Source: a virus. From it: a stretch of DNA of 44,394 bases. Made by a program: the position numbers and the translations under genes. Below, piece after piece: positions 21,797 to 31,955 of this stretch. How positions within the stretch are numbered: the first letter of the stretch is position 1; every line of letters begins with the position of its first letter. The DNA lies in IMG/VR virus record IMGVR_UViG_3300031753_000012, positions 1 through 44,394 of that record; one strand, written 5' to 3'. A model generated the notes under the pieces. The model saw only the letters and a list, made by a program, of their open reading frames with translations. It had not been told where the DNA came from and did no database searches.

Positions 21797-24718
21797 TCAG
21801 TTACTCCTCGTCGCCCATAGCGTGATGCTAGCTCCCGCGAAGTTGACGTCCGCAGTCGAAGGAGCTACTAAGGTAATCACATCACCCGTACCATTCAAAG
21901 ATACCGAACTGGCAAAGGTAAATGTGCCCGTCGTGCTGCCTGCTGCAAAGTTCACCGTACCTACGCTGGCGCCGTTCTTATTAATAGTCACGGTAACATT
22001 GACTGCGGGCGCAACGTCACACGTTGCAACCGATGCAGTTAAATTGACTGGCAATGTCACATTGCGGGACGGGGTGATGCGAGTCAGTTCCTGGCTGTTG
22101 GAATAAGTCCCAGCTCGGTACATGTACATGTCGTTCGCTAGATTCGGCGGGCTGCTGGGATTCGTACCTCCAGTTGGGAACGGCTGCGAACCCGGAGGAG
22201 TCCCGCCCGTAGAGAACGTCCAGCCCACATTGCCGCTCGGAGTGAAAGTGTAATCCGTAACCGCCGACAACGCTTGTTCATTGGTACCGAAGATATTAAA
22301 AGCCGTGAACTTGAAGTGCAGCGTCACTCCAATCCAGGACTGCAGCATGTTCAGCTCAACGACCGCGCCGTCCAGAATGAATGAAAAATCCTGGCCGATG
22401 TTATGTGCCGCAATGGGCGTTCCGTAGACTCCGCGCCGTATCGTAGGTGGTAGAGCGTACTTGCTGGTAGCGGACAGCGTAGCTGTAGCGTATGCAACCA
22501 GCTCATACGGAATCGTCAGCGTGACGCCATTCGCCGTCACTGTACCGCCTGGACTGAGATAGCATAGCGATTGAAACAAATCACGCGAGGACGTACTGAA
22601 AGACGAAAGAACACCTATCGATTCCGTAAGATCGACATTCAACGTATTAGCATTGTCTGGATCCGCGTGAGATGGGTAGTTGCTGGAATAGACCTTGCCC
22701 ATCGTTTGACTGTTGTACTGTCGAGCTACAATCGAATAAGTAGAGCCGCCATCCGTACTGAGCCACACGTGGCACCCGCCATAGTTAGGATCGATACCAG
22801 ACGTGCAGATCCATAGTTGTGGTCGGGAACTGATCGCAGGCACAGCTTCGAATATGATCGGAGCATTGACACTTCCTGGATCGACATTCAAGTTCACGGG
22901 CGGTGAGCCAGAAGAAACAATAGCTGTCACATTCGTAGTAACAGGAGCACTTCCGCCGTAGATGAACGGCTCGGCTTCGTAATCAATCGTGTAATCTTCG
23001 TTCTCGGTGATTTTCGTAAGACGAACTGGGAACGGCGAGTTGGGAAATTCTTTTTCCGTTAATAGCACTAAATCCATCAGCGACAGTAAGCCGAAGCGCT
23101 GGCTCGAAGACCACTGATACGAGCGGCGATTGACGATGACGTTACGCCGAAGAATCGCTTGCCCACATACAGTCGCCACATCTTTATCGTGAATCCAACG
23201 ATGATCTTTAACAGTGCCCGGTACAGGTCCCTGTACAGTTACGTCTACTTGATCTGTAAGCAGTACCGAATTCTGATTGTAACTACCTCCGCCGTTGACG
23301 AACTGGGGTAGACGACCATTGGCGCGGTCAGTGAAATTGATCGTCAATGAGTTGTAATCGTTACTCGGACGGGCACGCTTGCATATCAGCGGCGGCTTAG
23401 CTTCGCCTGTTTTAGCTTTCTTGATGTAGTCGTCATCCGTGAAAGTCGCAATCGGACCAGCAGCTGTAGGAGCTACGAAACTAGCGCCGTTGCCGAACTG
23501 CGACACCTCGCAGTATGGAATGATCTTCAGCTGAGCGCCGTCCCAGCACGCTGCCGTAGTAGTAATCTCGAAGATTGTATCCAGCCACTGAGACGCTTGA
23601 GACTGAGTATCCAACACCTGTGACAAGTTGATACCGTAAGCTTGACAGAAATTGCGGAACGAGTTCAGTCCCTGATTGTTACCCCCTCCGTAAGTCACTC
23701 CCCACAGATTCGGTTCATCGTCAAGAATGCCGCCATAGCGGGAGTAAGCGGGATTCGTAAGAGAACTAACAGGCGCAACTAAGCTAGTGAAGTTAAGTCC
23801 GTGCTGCCATACAGGAGGCGTTCCACCACCCCAGGTAGGAACGACTAGATTATTTCCGGAGCAGATAATGTCCGCGACGATGTCAGCGGGATTCGCGTCT
23901 CCGGTCGCTCCCTTGCTAAATAGCCCATATCCCTCGAAGGAGATATTGGGCATAACCGCGCCGCTGCCTAAGTCGAGGTTGGAAACGCCAATACCAGAGA
24001 AATCTGGATAGATAATCGGCGCGCCTTCTGCCGCTGATCCCAGCTGCTTCTCGAATGCGAAGATACCGACCGTAGTACCCTGGCCCTGAAACTCGCGTAC
24101 CGTATCCATGTAATACACGGTAATCGGAATGCTTGATACGGAAGTCGGAAATACGACAGTGACATTGGTATCTCCAATCGAGCTGTTGTACTGAGCATAG
24201 GGAATCCCGGCATTCTGCCAGTCGCCAGAGTTGGGAGCTGGGTAGAGCTGATTGGGAAGAGCTACGAGCGAGCTGCCCGAGAAAGACTGTACTCCGGGTC
24301 CACCATAGTCGTTGTAGGAAACGGAAAAGGGCAGCTGGGCTACTACGCCGATCACAATTGTGAGATCGGTTCCAGCGGGAAAAGTATTGACGGTAAAGCT
24401 GAATGTGGTCCCTGTACCAGTCGTGAAGTTCTGCGACGATAGCAGTCCTTGGAAATAAGCTGTGTTGTACCAGATCGCGCCTACACCCTGCATCGGCCCA
24501 AAGCCGAGCAGCATGTCGGCATTCATCGAGTACGTGATGCCGCCTTTACCTTTCTTACCCTGAGTATGCTTCTGAAAATTGCCTGTCCAGATTAGCTGCA
24601 CTGGGCCGCGAGTACGCCCGTACCAAACGGGAATAGCCGCACCGTACAGCGACTTAGTGATACGGACGCCGTTCGCTACGGGCGGCGCGTTCGCAGCGCG
24701 TTTAAACATTCCAGCCAA
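21797..24718 (-). CDS. Tail hub / tip attachment protein (GTA gp15/J-like)
   Basis: A 973-residue protein. The N-terminal 'IPVWYGRTRGPVQLIWTG' with 'MLLGFGPMQGV' and central 'VILRRNV'-type and 'LLSLMDLVLLTE' segments match the Phage-tail_3/tail-tip family; C-terminal 300 residues are Thr/Ser/Gly-rich beta domains ending in an Ig-like module. It forms the central tip that contacts the host. Gene order DUF2460, DUF2163, NlpC/P60, hub supports the call. Confidence 0.8.
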   Translation of the reverse strand: MAGMFKRAANAPPVANGVRITKSLYGAAIPVWYGRTRGPVQLIWTGNFQKHTQGKKGKGGITYSMNADMLLGFGPMQGVGAIWYNTAYFQGLLSSQNFTTGTGTTFSFTVNTFPAGTDLTIVIGVVAQLPFSVSYNDYGGPGVQSFSGSSLVALPNQLYPAPNSGDWQNAGIPYAQYNSSIGDTNVTVVFPTSVSSIPITVYYMDTVREFQGQGTTVGIFAFEKQLGSAAEGAPIIYPDFSGIGVSNLDLGSGAVMPNISFEGYGLFSKGATGDANPADIVADIICSGNNLVVPTWGGGTPPVWQHGLNFTSLVAPVSSLTNPAYSRYGGILDDEPNLWGVTYGGGNNQGLNSFRNFCQAYGINLSQVLDTQSQASQWLDTIFEITTTAACWDGAQLKIIPYCEVSQFGNGASFVAPTAAGPIATFTDDDYIKKAKTGEAKPPLICKRARPSNDYNSLTINFTDRANGRLPQFVNGGGSYNQNSVLLTDQVDVTVQGPVPGTVKDHRWIHDKDVATVCGQAILRRNVIVNRRSYQWSSSQRFGLLSLMDLVLLTEKEFPNSPFPVRLTKITENEDYTIDYEAEPFIYGGSAPVTTNVTAIVSSGSPPVNLNVDPGSVNAPIIFEAVPAISSRPQLWICTSGIDPNYGGCHVWLSTDGGSTYSIVARQYNSQTMGKVYSSNYPSHADPDNANTLNVDLTESIGVLSSFSTSSRDLFQSLCYLSPGGTVTANGVTLTIPYELVAYATATLSATSKYALPPTIRRGVYGTPIAAHNIGQDFSFILDGAVVELNMLQSWIGVTLHFKFTAFNIFGTNEQALSAVTDYTFTPSGNVGWTFSTGGTPPGSQPFPTGGTNPSSPPNLANDMYMYRAGTYSNSQELTRITPSRNVTLPVNLTASVATCDVAPAVNVTVTINKNGASVGTVNFAAGSTTGTFTFASSVSLNGTGDVITLVAPSTADVNFAGASITLWATRSN

Positions 24719-25171
24719 TTACGATTCCTCGGGAAACAGAGTAAAGAACTTTTTAGGCTTGTCGATAAACACGCGGTGATGTTCGGCTGAGCTAACCGTA
24801 ACCTTACAAGAATCTGGATTGGAGTGTACGATCTTGGGCCAGTCAACGACTATTCCGCCATGTGCAAAGAGTCGTCCCATCTTGACTAGTACAACGTCAG
24901 CAGGCTTAGGAGGAAAGCGAGATATCTCCGTATATCCGATTTTGACGATGCCATCCAGATAAATCTCGTCGTCACGATGCGCCCAGAACTGTTGCGAGTA
25001 TTCCGGTATATTAAGCTCGCTATATCCCTGCGGTAGCATACCGAGATCGCGCAACACGCCGAAGATCAGCCAGCCACACTCAACGCCAGCGCCTTTCACG
25101 GCAGCACGCGCATGGAACGGTGTACCAACCCAAGTTAAAGCTTCCTCAACGATTTCAATGCGGGTCCTCAT
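24719..25171 (-). CDS. NlpC/P60 family tail peptidase
   Basis: A 150-residue protein. 'GAGVECGWLIFGVL' holds the Cys nucleophile at the start of a helix, and 'FAHGGIVVDWPKIVHSNP' supplies the His and following strand. In GTA-type tails this peptidase opens peptidoglycan at DNA entry. The usual Ser/Gly after Cys is replaced by Gly-Trp. Confidence 0.82.
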   Translation of the reverse strand: MRTRIEIVEEALTWVGTPFHARAAVKGAGVECGWLIFGVLRDLGMLPQGYSELNIPEYSQQFWAHRDDEIYLDGIVKIGYTEISRFPPKPADVVLVKMGRLFAHGGIVVDWPKIVHSNPDSCKVTVSSAEHHRVFIDKPKKFFTLFPEES

Positions 25172-26214
25172 TAGAGGGTTATCTCGGGAGGGGGGGTATA
25201 TGGGAATCCCGGCGCACCACCCGTCAAAGATTGCGGCGGATAGATCGTAATGAAGTGCGAAGCGTTATCAGGAGCTGCCACTAACAGGACAGGGTTAATC
25301 GGTTCATAAGGATAGATGTGTAAAGTGTTCGTGCTCGGCGAATTAGTGGTCAAGTTATCCCGTATACGAAACAGCTGAGGCTGCGGCGAGCCACTAGTGC
25401 TGCTAGCGGCGAATAGATTAGGAGGTACGTTGTTAATGACGGTGAAGTACCAATCCCTCCACGCATGGTCCGGGATGAGAGAGCCTCCTAATGTGCTGAA
25501 GTCCAGCTGGATATCAGTCGGAGTTGAAGTAGAAAATACAACGACGCCTGACAGAGGATGTCCAATCGTATTGCCACCTGGTCCAGTCGGAAGGTAAGGA
25601 GGTAGACGATTACCTGGCTGAATCGTCTGCGTCGGTATCTGCGTATTCTGAAACAAGTGCATCAAGCTTCCAACAGTCAAAACGACCTGCCCTCGATCCG
25701 CCTGTACGTCACGCACGAACCCGCGCCACATGAGAGTCGTACCTAGAAAGATTGGCTGAGCGTTCGGCGTAGCGGGCGGACTGAAGATCGCTTTGTAAAT
25801 CCAAATGGGAGACTCGTCGAAGTATCCAGATAAGAACGCCCACTTGAATCCCCACGCCACACTAGTCAGAGTCTTCGAATCGTCGATATACCAAGTCACA
25901 TCGACCGACTGATCCTTTAAACCGATCTCGTAGTTCAGAGCAGCGCGTTTAATCCGAGCGGGAATGAAGGTAGCATTAATCGTAGCCAGTCCACTCGGAC
26001 CGGCGAGCTGCTGCACCTTGTTCACTCCGACTGGGAACGGTCCGGACGTCATAAATAGATCGGTGTAATGTATGACACTGGCAATGCTGGAATGCTTTGG
26101 ATCGATGTAGCGGAACCAGTATAAGTCACAGATCGGCATGACAGTAGACGAGAACATCGCAGCGGAGACGCTGGTCGTTACGTCATTGCCGTTGATATCG
26201 TATACAGTCCGCAT
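25171..26214 (-). CDS. DUF2163-like tail protein
   Basis: A 347-residue protein from ATG 26214 (an upstream in-frame start at 26283 would overlap the previous gene heavily). 'DQSVDVTWYIDD', 'GYFDESPIWIYKAIFSP' and 'MWRGFVRDVQADRGQVVLTV' match the DUF2163 hub protein of GTA-type tails. It sits between distal tail protein and hub. Confidence 0.75.
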   Translation of the reverse strand: MRTVYDINGNDVTTSVSAAMFSSTVMPICDLYWFRYIDPKHSSIASVIHYTDLFMTSGPFPVGVNKVQQLAGPSGLATINATFIPARIKRAALNYEIGLKDQSVDVTWYIDDSKTLTSVAWGFKWAFLSGYFDESPIWIYKAIFSPPATPNAQPIFLGTTLMWRGFVRDVQADRGQVVLTVGSLMHLFQNTQIPTQTIQPGNRLPPYLPTGPGGNTIGHPLSGVVVFSTSTPTDIQLDFSTLGGSLIPDHAWRDWYFTVINNVPPNLFAASSTSGSPQPQLFRIRDNLTTNSPSTNTLHIYPYEPINPVLLVAAPDNASHFITIYPPQSLTGGAPGFPYTPPPEITL

Positions 26215-26216
26215 AG

Positions 26217-26498
26217 TTAAGTGTTGGGCGGAAACTCTTCTCCAGTCCAATCTAACAGCTTGAGATATATATGCCAGCCGCACCCACGGCCTGGATCACA
26301 TTCTTGTGTATGATGAAAAGAACGCGTTACCGTTCCATCGGGATGGACGTGATGTAGTCCAATACCACAGAACCATCCGCAATTACATCGAATAATCGGC
26401 TTAAGCTGTCGACCTTCCGTAGTAACCACCGAAAACCATGCTGGATAACCGACTTCGTAATCATGCTCGCCGTGAATGCCTTTTGGAATCTCTACCAC
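26217..26498 (-). CDS. Small Cys/His protein in tail-tip module
   Basis: A 93-residue protein, GTG start at 26498 after GAGGGAG (an upstream in-frame ATG at 26546 is less likely). 'CNCGWFCGIGLHHVHPDG' and 'FHHTQECDPGRGCGWH' give at least five Cys and six His, a probable metal-binding fold. Gene position between DUF2460 and DUF2163 is where several phages carry a small Zn protein. Confidence 0.6.
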   Translation of the reverse strand: MVEIPKGIHGEHDYEVGYPAWFSVVTTEGRQLKPIIRCNCGWFCGIGLHHVHPDGTVTRSFHHTQECDPGRGCGWHIYLKLLDWTGEEFPPNT

Positions 26499-26692
26499 AG
26501 CTCCCTCATCAATCGGTCGAATTCTTCCTGATGACTGACCTTCCACTTCATCAGTGCCCGCCGTCGCTCGATGTGAATCGCATTTAATAACTTCCGCCTC
26601 TTATCCTTGATACTCGAACACTTCTCTTGGGGCTTGCTCCAGCATCGAGGACATTCGACTGCCGCCTGCGCCATTCGAATATAGCCGTTCAC
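26492..26692 (-). CDS. Small zinc-finger-like protein
   Basis: A 66-residue protein starting at GTG 26692, overlapping the upstream stop. 'CPRCWSKPQEKCSS' followed by 'HIERRRALMK' is a C-x2-C-x7-C-x(n)-H-type finger widespread in phage proteins of unknown role. Confidence 0.62.
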   Translation of the reverse strand: MNGYIRMAQAAVECPRCWSKPQEKCSSIKDKRRKLLNAIHIERRRALMKWKVSHQEEFDRLMRELW

Positions 26693-27381
26693 GTCGTCGT
26701 CACTCGAACTTGTTCGTACTTCAGCGATTGCAGTTGGTAGAGCAGGATAGCGAACTGCTCGTAGTCCTGCATATCCTCCGAAAAGGCGCAGCGATAGTAG
26801 TAGGTAAAACTGGATGTAATCGTTCCTACGCCAGGAGGAGAAGAGAAATGAATTACGTAACCCTCATATGGTGGAGTAGTTGCCGCGTTCAATAAAGTCC
26901 AACTGCTCGTAGGCGTTCCAGCTACTTTTACCGTAACATTTACGCCATTCAATTCTTGGACAGACTCGTTGATGACGGTAAGTCCGGCTGACGGATCAGG
27001 CACTGCGCCAATGGGATGAACTAGCTCGATATTGTTATTGGTGTCTACTCCAGTACCAAGTACAGTATCTACCTGCACTGAATCGGGCGGCTGATAGATG
27101 AACAGATTACCCATACCGCGTTGCATGAAGTAGAAAGCTTCCAGAATCTGAAGATCCGAGTATAGAGTGTTGTTGTTCGGCGCTGTGGTAAAGGATAATT
27201 TCTTTGGATCGTTCAGCACCACTTCATACTGCCATTCCCAAGACCACAAAGGATTATTGGGCCACAATGGAACCGACAAACGCCCGCCCGAAGTAGAACG
27301 GTTGACGATGTTCGACCAATTCTGGTTCTTATGCGAAGCCCAGTTAGCGTAGCGGAAAGTCGGAAATAGAGGCAATCCCAT
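26689..27381 (-). CDS. DUF2460-like distal tail protein
   Basis: A 230-residue protein. 'FPTFRYANWASHKNQNWSN', 'LWSWEWQYEVV', 'LQILEAFYFMQRG' and the C-terminal 'SLKYEQVRVT' match DUF2460, the GTA gp12-type distal tail protein that joins tube and tip. Directly follows the tape measure gene. Confidence 0.82.
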   Translation of the reverse strand: MGLPLFPTFRYANWASHKNQNWSNIVNRSTSGGRLSVPLWPNNPLWSWEWQYEVVLNDPKKLSFTTAPNNNTLYSDLQILEAFYFMQRGMGNLFIYQPPDSVQVDTVLGTGVDTNNNIELVHPIGAVPDPSAGLTVINESVQELNGVNVTVKVAGTPTSSWTLLNAATTPPYEGYVIHFSSPPGVGTITSSFTYYYRCAFSEDMQDYEQFAILLYQLQSLKYEQVRVTTT

Positions 27382-30194
27382 CAGTAGCTTCCTCCACCTA
27401 TCTTACGCACATCCAAGTGACCTGTAGCAATCGAGCGCTGTACATGCTTAGCAATCTCGCGCTGCTGTCGCTTGAGCACGGAGCCGACTCCTTCGGCGTC
27501 CAAAGCCTGCACGCTGCCCATATGCACATGAACGTGTGTGGTAGTAGAAGACGAAGATTCAGCGTTGTTCGTCACCGAAGTCCCGCCCGAAGAAATCAAG
27601 TTTTGTACTCCTGTAGAGATGTGCGGCGGAAGTACCATTTCTTTAGGATGTAGTAGAGACAAACCGCCTTCGGAAATACCGCCATGCTCAAACGCAGCTA
27701 AACCGGCCCAAGCTAGTCCCTGCGCGTATGCTGCCGCTGCCATAGCAGGCGCGATAGGAGGAGAAACTGCTGAATACCAAGCGAACTGTCCCGCCGCAGC
27801 CACTGCTGCATCGCTCGTAGCTTCTCCTACATTGACCGCCGACTTAGCCGTCTGAGCTGCCGTAGCCGCAGTCACATCTTCCAAATGAAAGAGCTTGCTG
27901 GCAGCCGCCATCAATACATGCTGCAGCACCCAGCGCTCTCCTATGCGTAGGATAGCGGTGATAGCGTCTGTTAAGATGCTATTCCAGATACCCTGTAACG
28001 CTTTCTGGAACGTTTGATGTCCGGTAATCCACTGTGCGGTAGCAGCGTTGATCTGCCCTGATATGCGAGTGTAAACCTGTGTGTAGCTGGCCAACAGCTT
28101 CTGATTCTCAGAGTTGATTTGATTATTAGTACGCGTGATGATCGCCTGAATTTCGTTCTGAGTCTGAGTTAGTGCGGCCAACTGCTGGTTATAAGATGCC
28201 CTAGCTTCATTCAGCCGTGCAGCATCACCCGAACCTTCCGCCGCAGTACGTCGAGCTTCGGCAGCGTCCAGTAAAGCTTGCTGTCGCGACAACTGATCTT
28301 GCAGCGCAGCAATCTGCGAATCGGCCTGTTGGCGATATACTACAATCAACTGACTGGCAGCTTCGCGCTGTGAAATCACTCCTTCCGACGCTAGACGGCG
28401 GATGCTCTCTTCCTGAGCTGAGAAGTCTATCGCCGTAGATTCATGCTGAGCGCTGGCGAGAGTCTTCAGGCTCGCTATGTAATCCTGTACCGATTTGTCT
28501 GTAGCTTTGAGATCCGCACTCTCCTCTTTGTGCAATTCTTTCGATAACAAAGCTTCCTTGTTATACTCTTTAAGGATTTCATCTAGCTTCTTGTAGGATG
28601 AAGCTAGCTCCTCAGAAGTCTTAGCGGTGGCCGTAAATTCGAACTTCAGTTGCTCCTGGGCAATTATTGATTCCTTAGCTGGATCGCTGGCGAAAATGGC
28701 TTTAAGCTTATTGAAGTAGGATTGTTGCGCGGCATAAGCTAAGTTAGTGGCTTCAATTTGATACTGCTCCCACTCCGTCGCATCGATCTTGCCAGATTCA
28801 AATGCAACTTTCTGCGCTGCTTCCCATGCCTTGATACCCGCTAGCTGAGCCTGCAGAATAGCTTCCGCTTCGGCCTTAGCTTCGGACGCCTTCTCGCCTT
28901 TTCCTTCTCCGCCGGGAACATTCTCGCCCTTAGTCGGAAACTGAGTTTGAGCCGCTTTAAGCGCTGACGCCAAAGATTCCTCTGCCGTCTGCGGAATAGC
29001 AATACCCAGATCGGCTCTAACTTTTGCCGCTGTATCCGCCCAAATCTTCTGCAACTCAGCGGCGTCTTCTCTATGCCGAGCTACCGCAGGTTCGCCTAAG
29101 CCGGGCAAGTAAGTAAACAGATCGCGCAGCTGAACACCTGCTGCATTCATCGAGCCGCCTAGCTCGTCGAAGGTAGCTGCAATCTTCCCAGCCCAAGAAC
29201 TAATCTCGTCTACCGTTCCGCCCTTGGCGAAAGCTGTAAACTCAGCAGCTAAGTCATGCAATACTTTAGTCAAGTACGGCATCACATCCAAAGCCAGTTT
29301 GCGTAGCTGAACCTCTAGATCAGCGGAAGCCTTTTGAAACTGTAAAGCGTTCTCGTAGGATTCTTGTGTAATGCCTGTTTCTTCGCCTAGCTTGTCGATG
29401 ACTTCGCCAATCGTGTCGCCATACTGCTTGAACACCGGAATCAGAGCTGCGCCACCGCGTCCTAACAGAGCTATGGATGTGGCTGCAGCATCGGCTGAAG
29501 ACTTGGACCGCTGAATTGCCCCCGAAACGGTATTAAAGATTTCCTCTGGCGTCTGAGACTTCAACTGCTCAACGCTGATGCCGATACGCTCGAATGCAGT
29601 CTGCTGCGCCTTGCCACCTTCAATGGCTAGAACTTGAGCACGCTCCAATCGAGTCATGCCCATAGCAACCGTATCGAACGAAATACCCAGCTCATTGGCG
29701 ACGTGCTGTAATCCAGCCATTGACGATATGCTGGTACCCGCACGAAGCGACATATTGCCTAGAGCCAATACGCCCTGATTCACTTTGTCAGCGAAGTTTC
29801 CGAGAATACCAGCTAGCGCCCCTGCTCCGAGAATACCGGCTAGGCCAGCGAATCCAGCACCGACGCCGATAGTCGAAGCTTCCGCCGCTTCCGCTACTCC
29901 GATCAGCTTCTCTTGAAAGCCAGTCAGTAATGACTCAGTTTCAACAATGGCGGGACCAGCTTCAGCTGGTATTTTAGCGAAGGATGCAGTCAGAGCTTCG
30001 ACTGCAGTAGTCAACGCCGCCATCGATTCGATCATGGCGGAGTCAGCGGCGGCAGTCGAGTCAGCTAAACCTTGAAACTCGCTCGACATAGCAGCCGTGC
30101 CGGATTCGACACTGCCGACCGCTGCATCCATGCCGCTCTGTAGAGCAGCCACATCCATCAATGCGCCGACTTGTAAGATATTATCGTCTGCCAC
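27381..30194 (-). CDS. Tape measure protein
   Basis: A 937-residue, Ala/Gln-rich helical protein with a long coiled region (about residues 430-700), hydrophobic Gly/Ala segments (about 95-125 and 760-850), and a C-terminal 'KQQREIAKHVQRSIATGH'. At roughly 0.15 nm per residue it would set a tail near 140 nm. It lies between fibre-like genes and DUF2460. Confidence 0.88.
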   Translation of the reverse strand: MADDNILQVGALMDVAALQSGMDAAVGSVESGTAAMSSEFQGLADSTAAADSAMIESMAALTTAVEALTASFAKIPAEAGPAIVETESLLTGFQEKLIGVAEAAEASTIGVGAGFAGLAGILGAGALAGILGNFADKVNQGVLALGNMSLRAGTSISSMAGLQHVANELGISFDTVAMGMTRLERAQVLAIEGGKAQQTAFERIGISVEQLKSQTPEEIFNTVSGAIQRSKSSADAAATSIALLGRGGAALIPVFKQYGDTIGEVIDKLGEETGITQESYENALQFQKASADLEVQLRKLALDVMPYLTKVLHDLAAEFTAFAKGGTVDEISSWAGKIAATFDELGGSMNAAGVQLRDLFTYLPGLGEPAVARHREDAAELQKIWADTAAKVRADLGIAIPQTAEESLASALKAAQTQFPTKGENVPGGEGKGEKASEAKAEAEAILQAQLAGIKAWEAAQKVAFESGKIDATEWEQYQIEATNLAYAAQQSYFNKLKAIFASDPAKESIIAQEQLKFEFTATAKTSEELASSYKKLDEILKEYNKEALLSKELHKEESADLKATDKSVQDYIASLKTLASAQHESTAIDFSAQEESIRRLASEGVISQREAASQLIVVYRQQADSQIAALQDQLSRQQALLDAAEARRTAAEGSGDAARLNEARASYNQQLAALTQTQNEIQAIITRTNNQINSENQKLLASYTQVYTRISGQINAATAQWITGHQTFQKALQGIWNSILTDAITAILRIGERWVLQHVLMAAASKLFHLEDVTAATAAQTAKSAVNVGEATSDAAVAAAGQFAWYSAVSPPIAPAMAAAAYAQGLAWAGLAAFEHGGISEGGLSLLHPKEMVLPPHISTGVQNLISSGGTSVTNNAESSSSTTTHVHVHMGSVQALDAEGVGSVLKRQQREIAKHVQRSIATGHLDVRKIGGGSY

Positions 30195-30536
30195 TTACAC
30201 TAACCTCGTCCACTTAGAAACGCCGTCCGACACAAGCACTGCTTTAGCGAACGCTGAATTTAACACCAAACTCGTAGCTCCACTTATTGTATCCGTACTG
30301 GCGCGGGCAATAGTCAGCGTATTTGTTGATGTCACGCTACCATTCTCATCCGCAACCGTCAGCACGCATCCGACACCGTAAGCTGCAGCTGTTGGTAGAG
30401 TCCAAGTCCTGGCCAGCGACATCGTACCTGTCTGCGCTACATACACATCAGTGGTCAAGATTGTGTAAGACGCGTTGCTGATCGGCGTCCGCTTCAATCG
30501 CCACGGCTGAATCGGCTGTAGCTGCGGGATTGCCAT
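30195..30536 (-). CDS. Tail-associated beta-rich protein
   Basis: A 113-residue protein, 'ARTWTLPTAAAYGVGCVLTVAD' and 'TIARASTDTISGATS'; this pattern is common in phage fibre or decoration proteins where it folds as a short beta helix or sandwich. Its place just upstream of the tape measure gene is unusual. Confidence 0.55.
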   Translation of the reverse strand: MAIPQLQPIQPWRLKRTPISNASYTILTTDVYVAQTGTMSLARTWTLPTAAAYGVGCVLTVADENGSVTSTNTLTIARASTDTISGATSLVLNSAFAKAVLVSDGVSKWTRLV

Positions 30537-30537
30537 A

Positions 30538-30804
30538 TTAAACGCGAGACATATTCGATTCCGACTCTTCCCTAAGTTTTCTTAAGGCTTCAACATGTTC
30601 TCGGTGCATCCTTTCCATAGTAGCTTGATAATCCTTCTTGATGATTTCGAATTCCTTTTCGTAACGTCTTTGCAAGACCCTAGAAATAACAGCGAAGATA
30701 GCACCTCCTATTATCGCAGCCAATAAGTTAGATGCTAATATCCACAACTGAAATGAATCAAACTTCATAGACCACATGTCGTGTATTTGATCGGGTATCA
30801 TCAT
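30538..30804 (-). CDS. Small membrane protein with coiled coil
   Basis: An 88-residue protein: one membrane segment (about 20-43) followed by a charged coiled coil (KEFEIIKKDYQATMERMHRE). No recognised family. Being between fibre genes, it may be an accessory protein rather than a virion part. Confidence 0.55.
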   Translation of the reverse strand: MMIPDQIHDMWSMKFDSFQLWILASNLLAAIIGGAIFAVISRVLQRRYEKEFEIIKKDYQATMERMHREHVEALRKLREESESNMSRV

Positions 30805-31946
30805 CCAATCACGACCACTCGATAAGCGTTGCTGGCCGGAGCCGTTGCAAACACCAACGTAATTGTATTGGTACTGGTGTTCTGGATTTCCACTTGCACT
30901 TCCTGAAACGGTGAAGCGTTGGCGTATACCGTCACCGATACATCTTGAGTGCCCAAATTGTGAGTGACCACAATACTAGTCGTACTGCCGTCGCCTACAC
31001 TGGCTGCAAACTTAGTAGTAGCACCTAACGCAGTACGGGCCGCTGCGGCAGTCGCTCCTCCAGTTCCGCCGTTCCCGATAGGCAGTGTTCCTGTAACAGC
31101 TGTTGCTCCTCCAGCTAGATTTAATGCGCCGTAAGCAGCCTCAACTCCAGTTCCTCCAGATAGAAGAGGTTGCCCAGTATTTGCGTTCGACTTTACGCGA
31201 ACGTTGTTACCGGAAATCTCGATAGTTGATCCGCTAACATTGACGGAGAAGGTTGTACCGGTCAATGTCAACCCAGAGCCAGCGGAGTAAGTCGTCCCTC
31301 CAGCAAACTGCACCCAGCTAACCGATGTTGTACCCGGCGTTATGCTGCCCTGAGTAGCTACAACCCAAGCGCTGCCTGCGTTGACCGTACCTGTCTCCAC
31401 AAACACAAACGCACCAGATACGTAGTTGGAAGAAGTGTTGCAGTCAGCAGAGCGAGCGGGAGCGCCAGATACGGCGACCACATAGATACCGTTCTCTGCG
31501 CCTGCAGCCTGATTCTTTATTAGTATGCGGTCGCCTGTCGCTAGAGTGATGCCGTCAATCACGGAGTTGTTGGCGAAGGAAGACGCTAAAGTACCTGCAA
31601 CTGTCGTGGCCGCGCGGACGCTAGTTTTAACGTCCAATCCAAGAGCTACGTTATCGACGTAAGCTTTGGTAGCCGCATCCGTCGCAGCAACGGGCGTTCC
31701 TAAATTGTTGATTAGAAACCCGCCCAGATTGACATTCGCTGCAGCCGCCGCAAACACAGATAGCGCATCGCTCTGCGCCGCTAGAATACGAGCAGCGGTG
31801 TCGAACACTTTCAATCGGTTCGTAGTGCTGTTGTACCAGAACTGACCCGATACGGGCGAGCCGGGATCGGAGGCTAGATTCTGTGACCGTACATTGCGTA
31901 TCTCATTCTGATTTAGGTCCAGTGGCGACAGTACGGGTACAGCCAT
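30801..31946 (-). CDS. Tail fibre-like protein
   Basis: A 381-residue protein with an N-terminal 'LNQNEIRNVRSQNLASDPGS' and 'QFWYNSTTNRLKVFD' attachment-type region, a 'DAATKAYVDNVALGLD' segment typical of fibres, repeated 'GGTGG' turns, and a C-terminal beta domain containing 'VVTHNLGTQDVSVTVYANAS'. Confidence 0.68.
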   Translation of the reverse strand: MAVPVLSPLDLNQNEIRNVRSQNLASDPGSPVSGQFWYNSTTNRLKVFDTAARILAAQSDALSVFAAAAANVNLGGFLINNLGTPVAATDAATKAYVDNVALGLDVKTSVRAATTVAGTLASSFANNSVIDGITLATGDRILIKNQAAGAENGIYVVAVSGAPARSADCNTSSNYVSGAFVFVETGTVNAGSAWVVATQGSITPGTTSVSWVQFAGGTTYSAGSGLTLTGTTFSVNVSGSTIEISGNNVRVKSNANTGQPLLSGGTGVEAAYGALNLAGGATAVTGTLPIGNGGTGGATAAAARTALGATTKFAASVGDGSTTSIVVTHNLGTQDVSVTVYANASPFQEVQVEIQNTSTNTITLVFATAPASNAYRVVVIG

Positions 31947-31955
31947 AATTCCTCC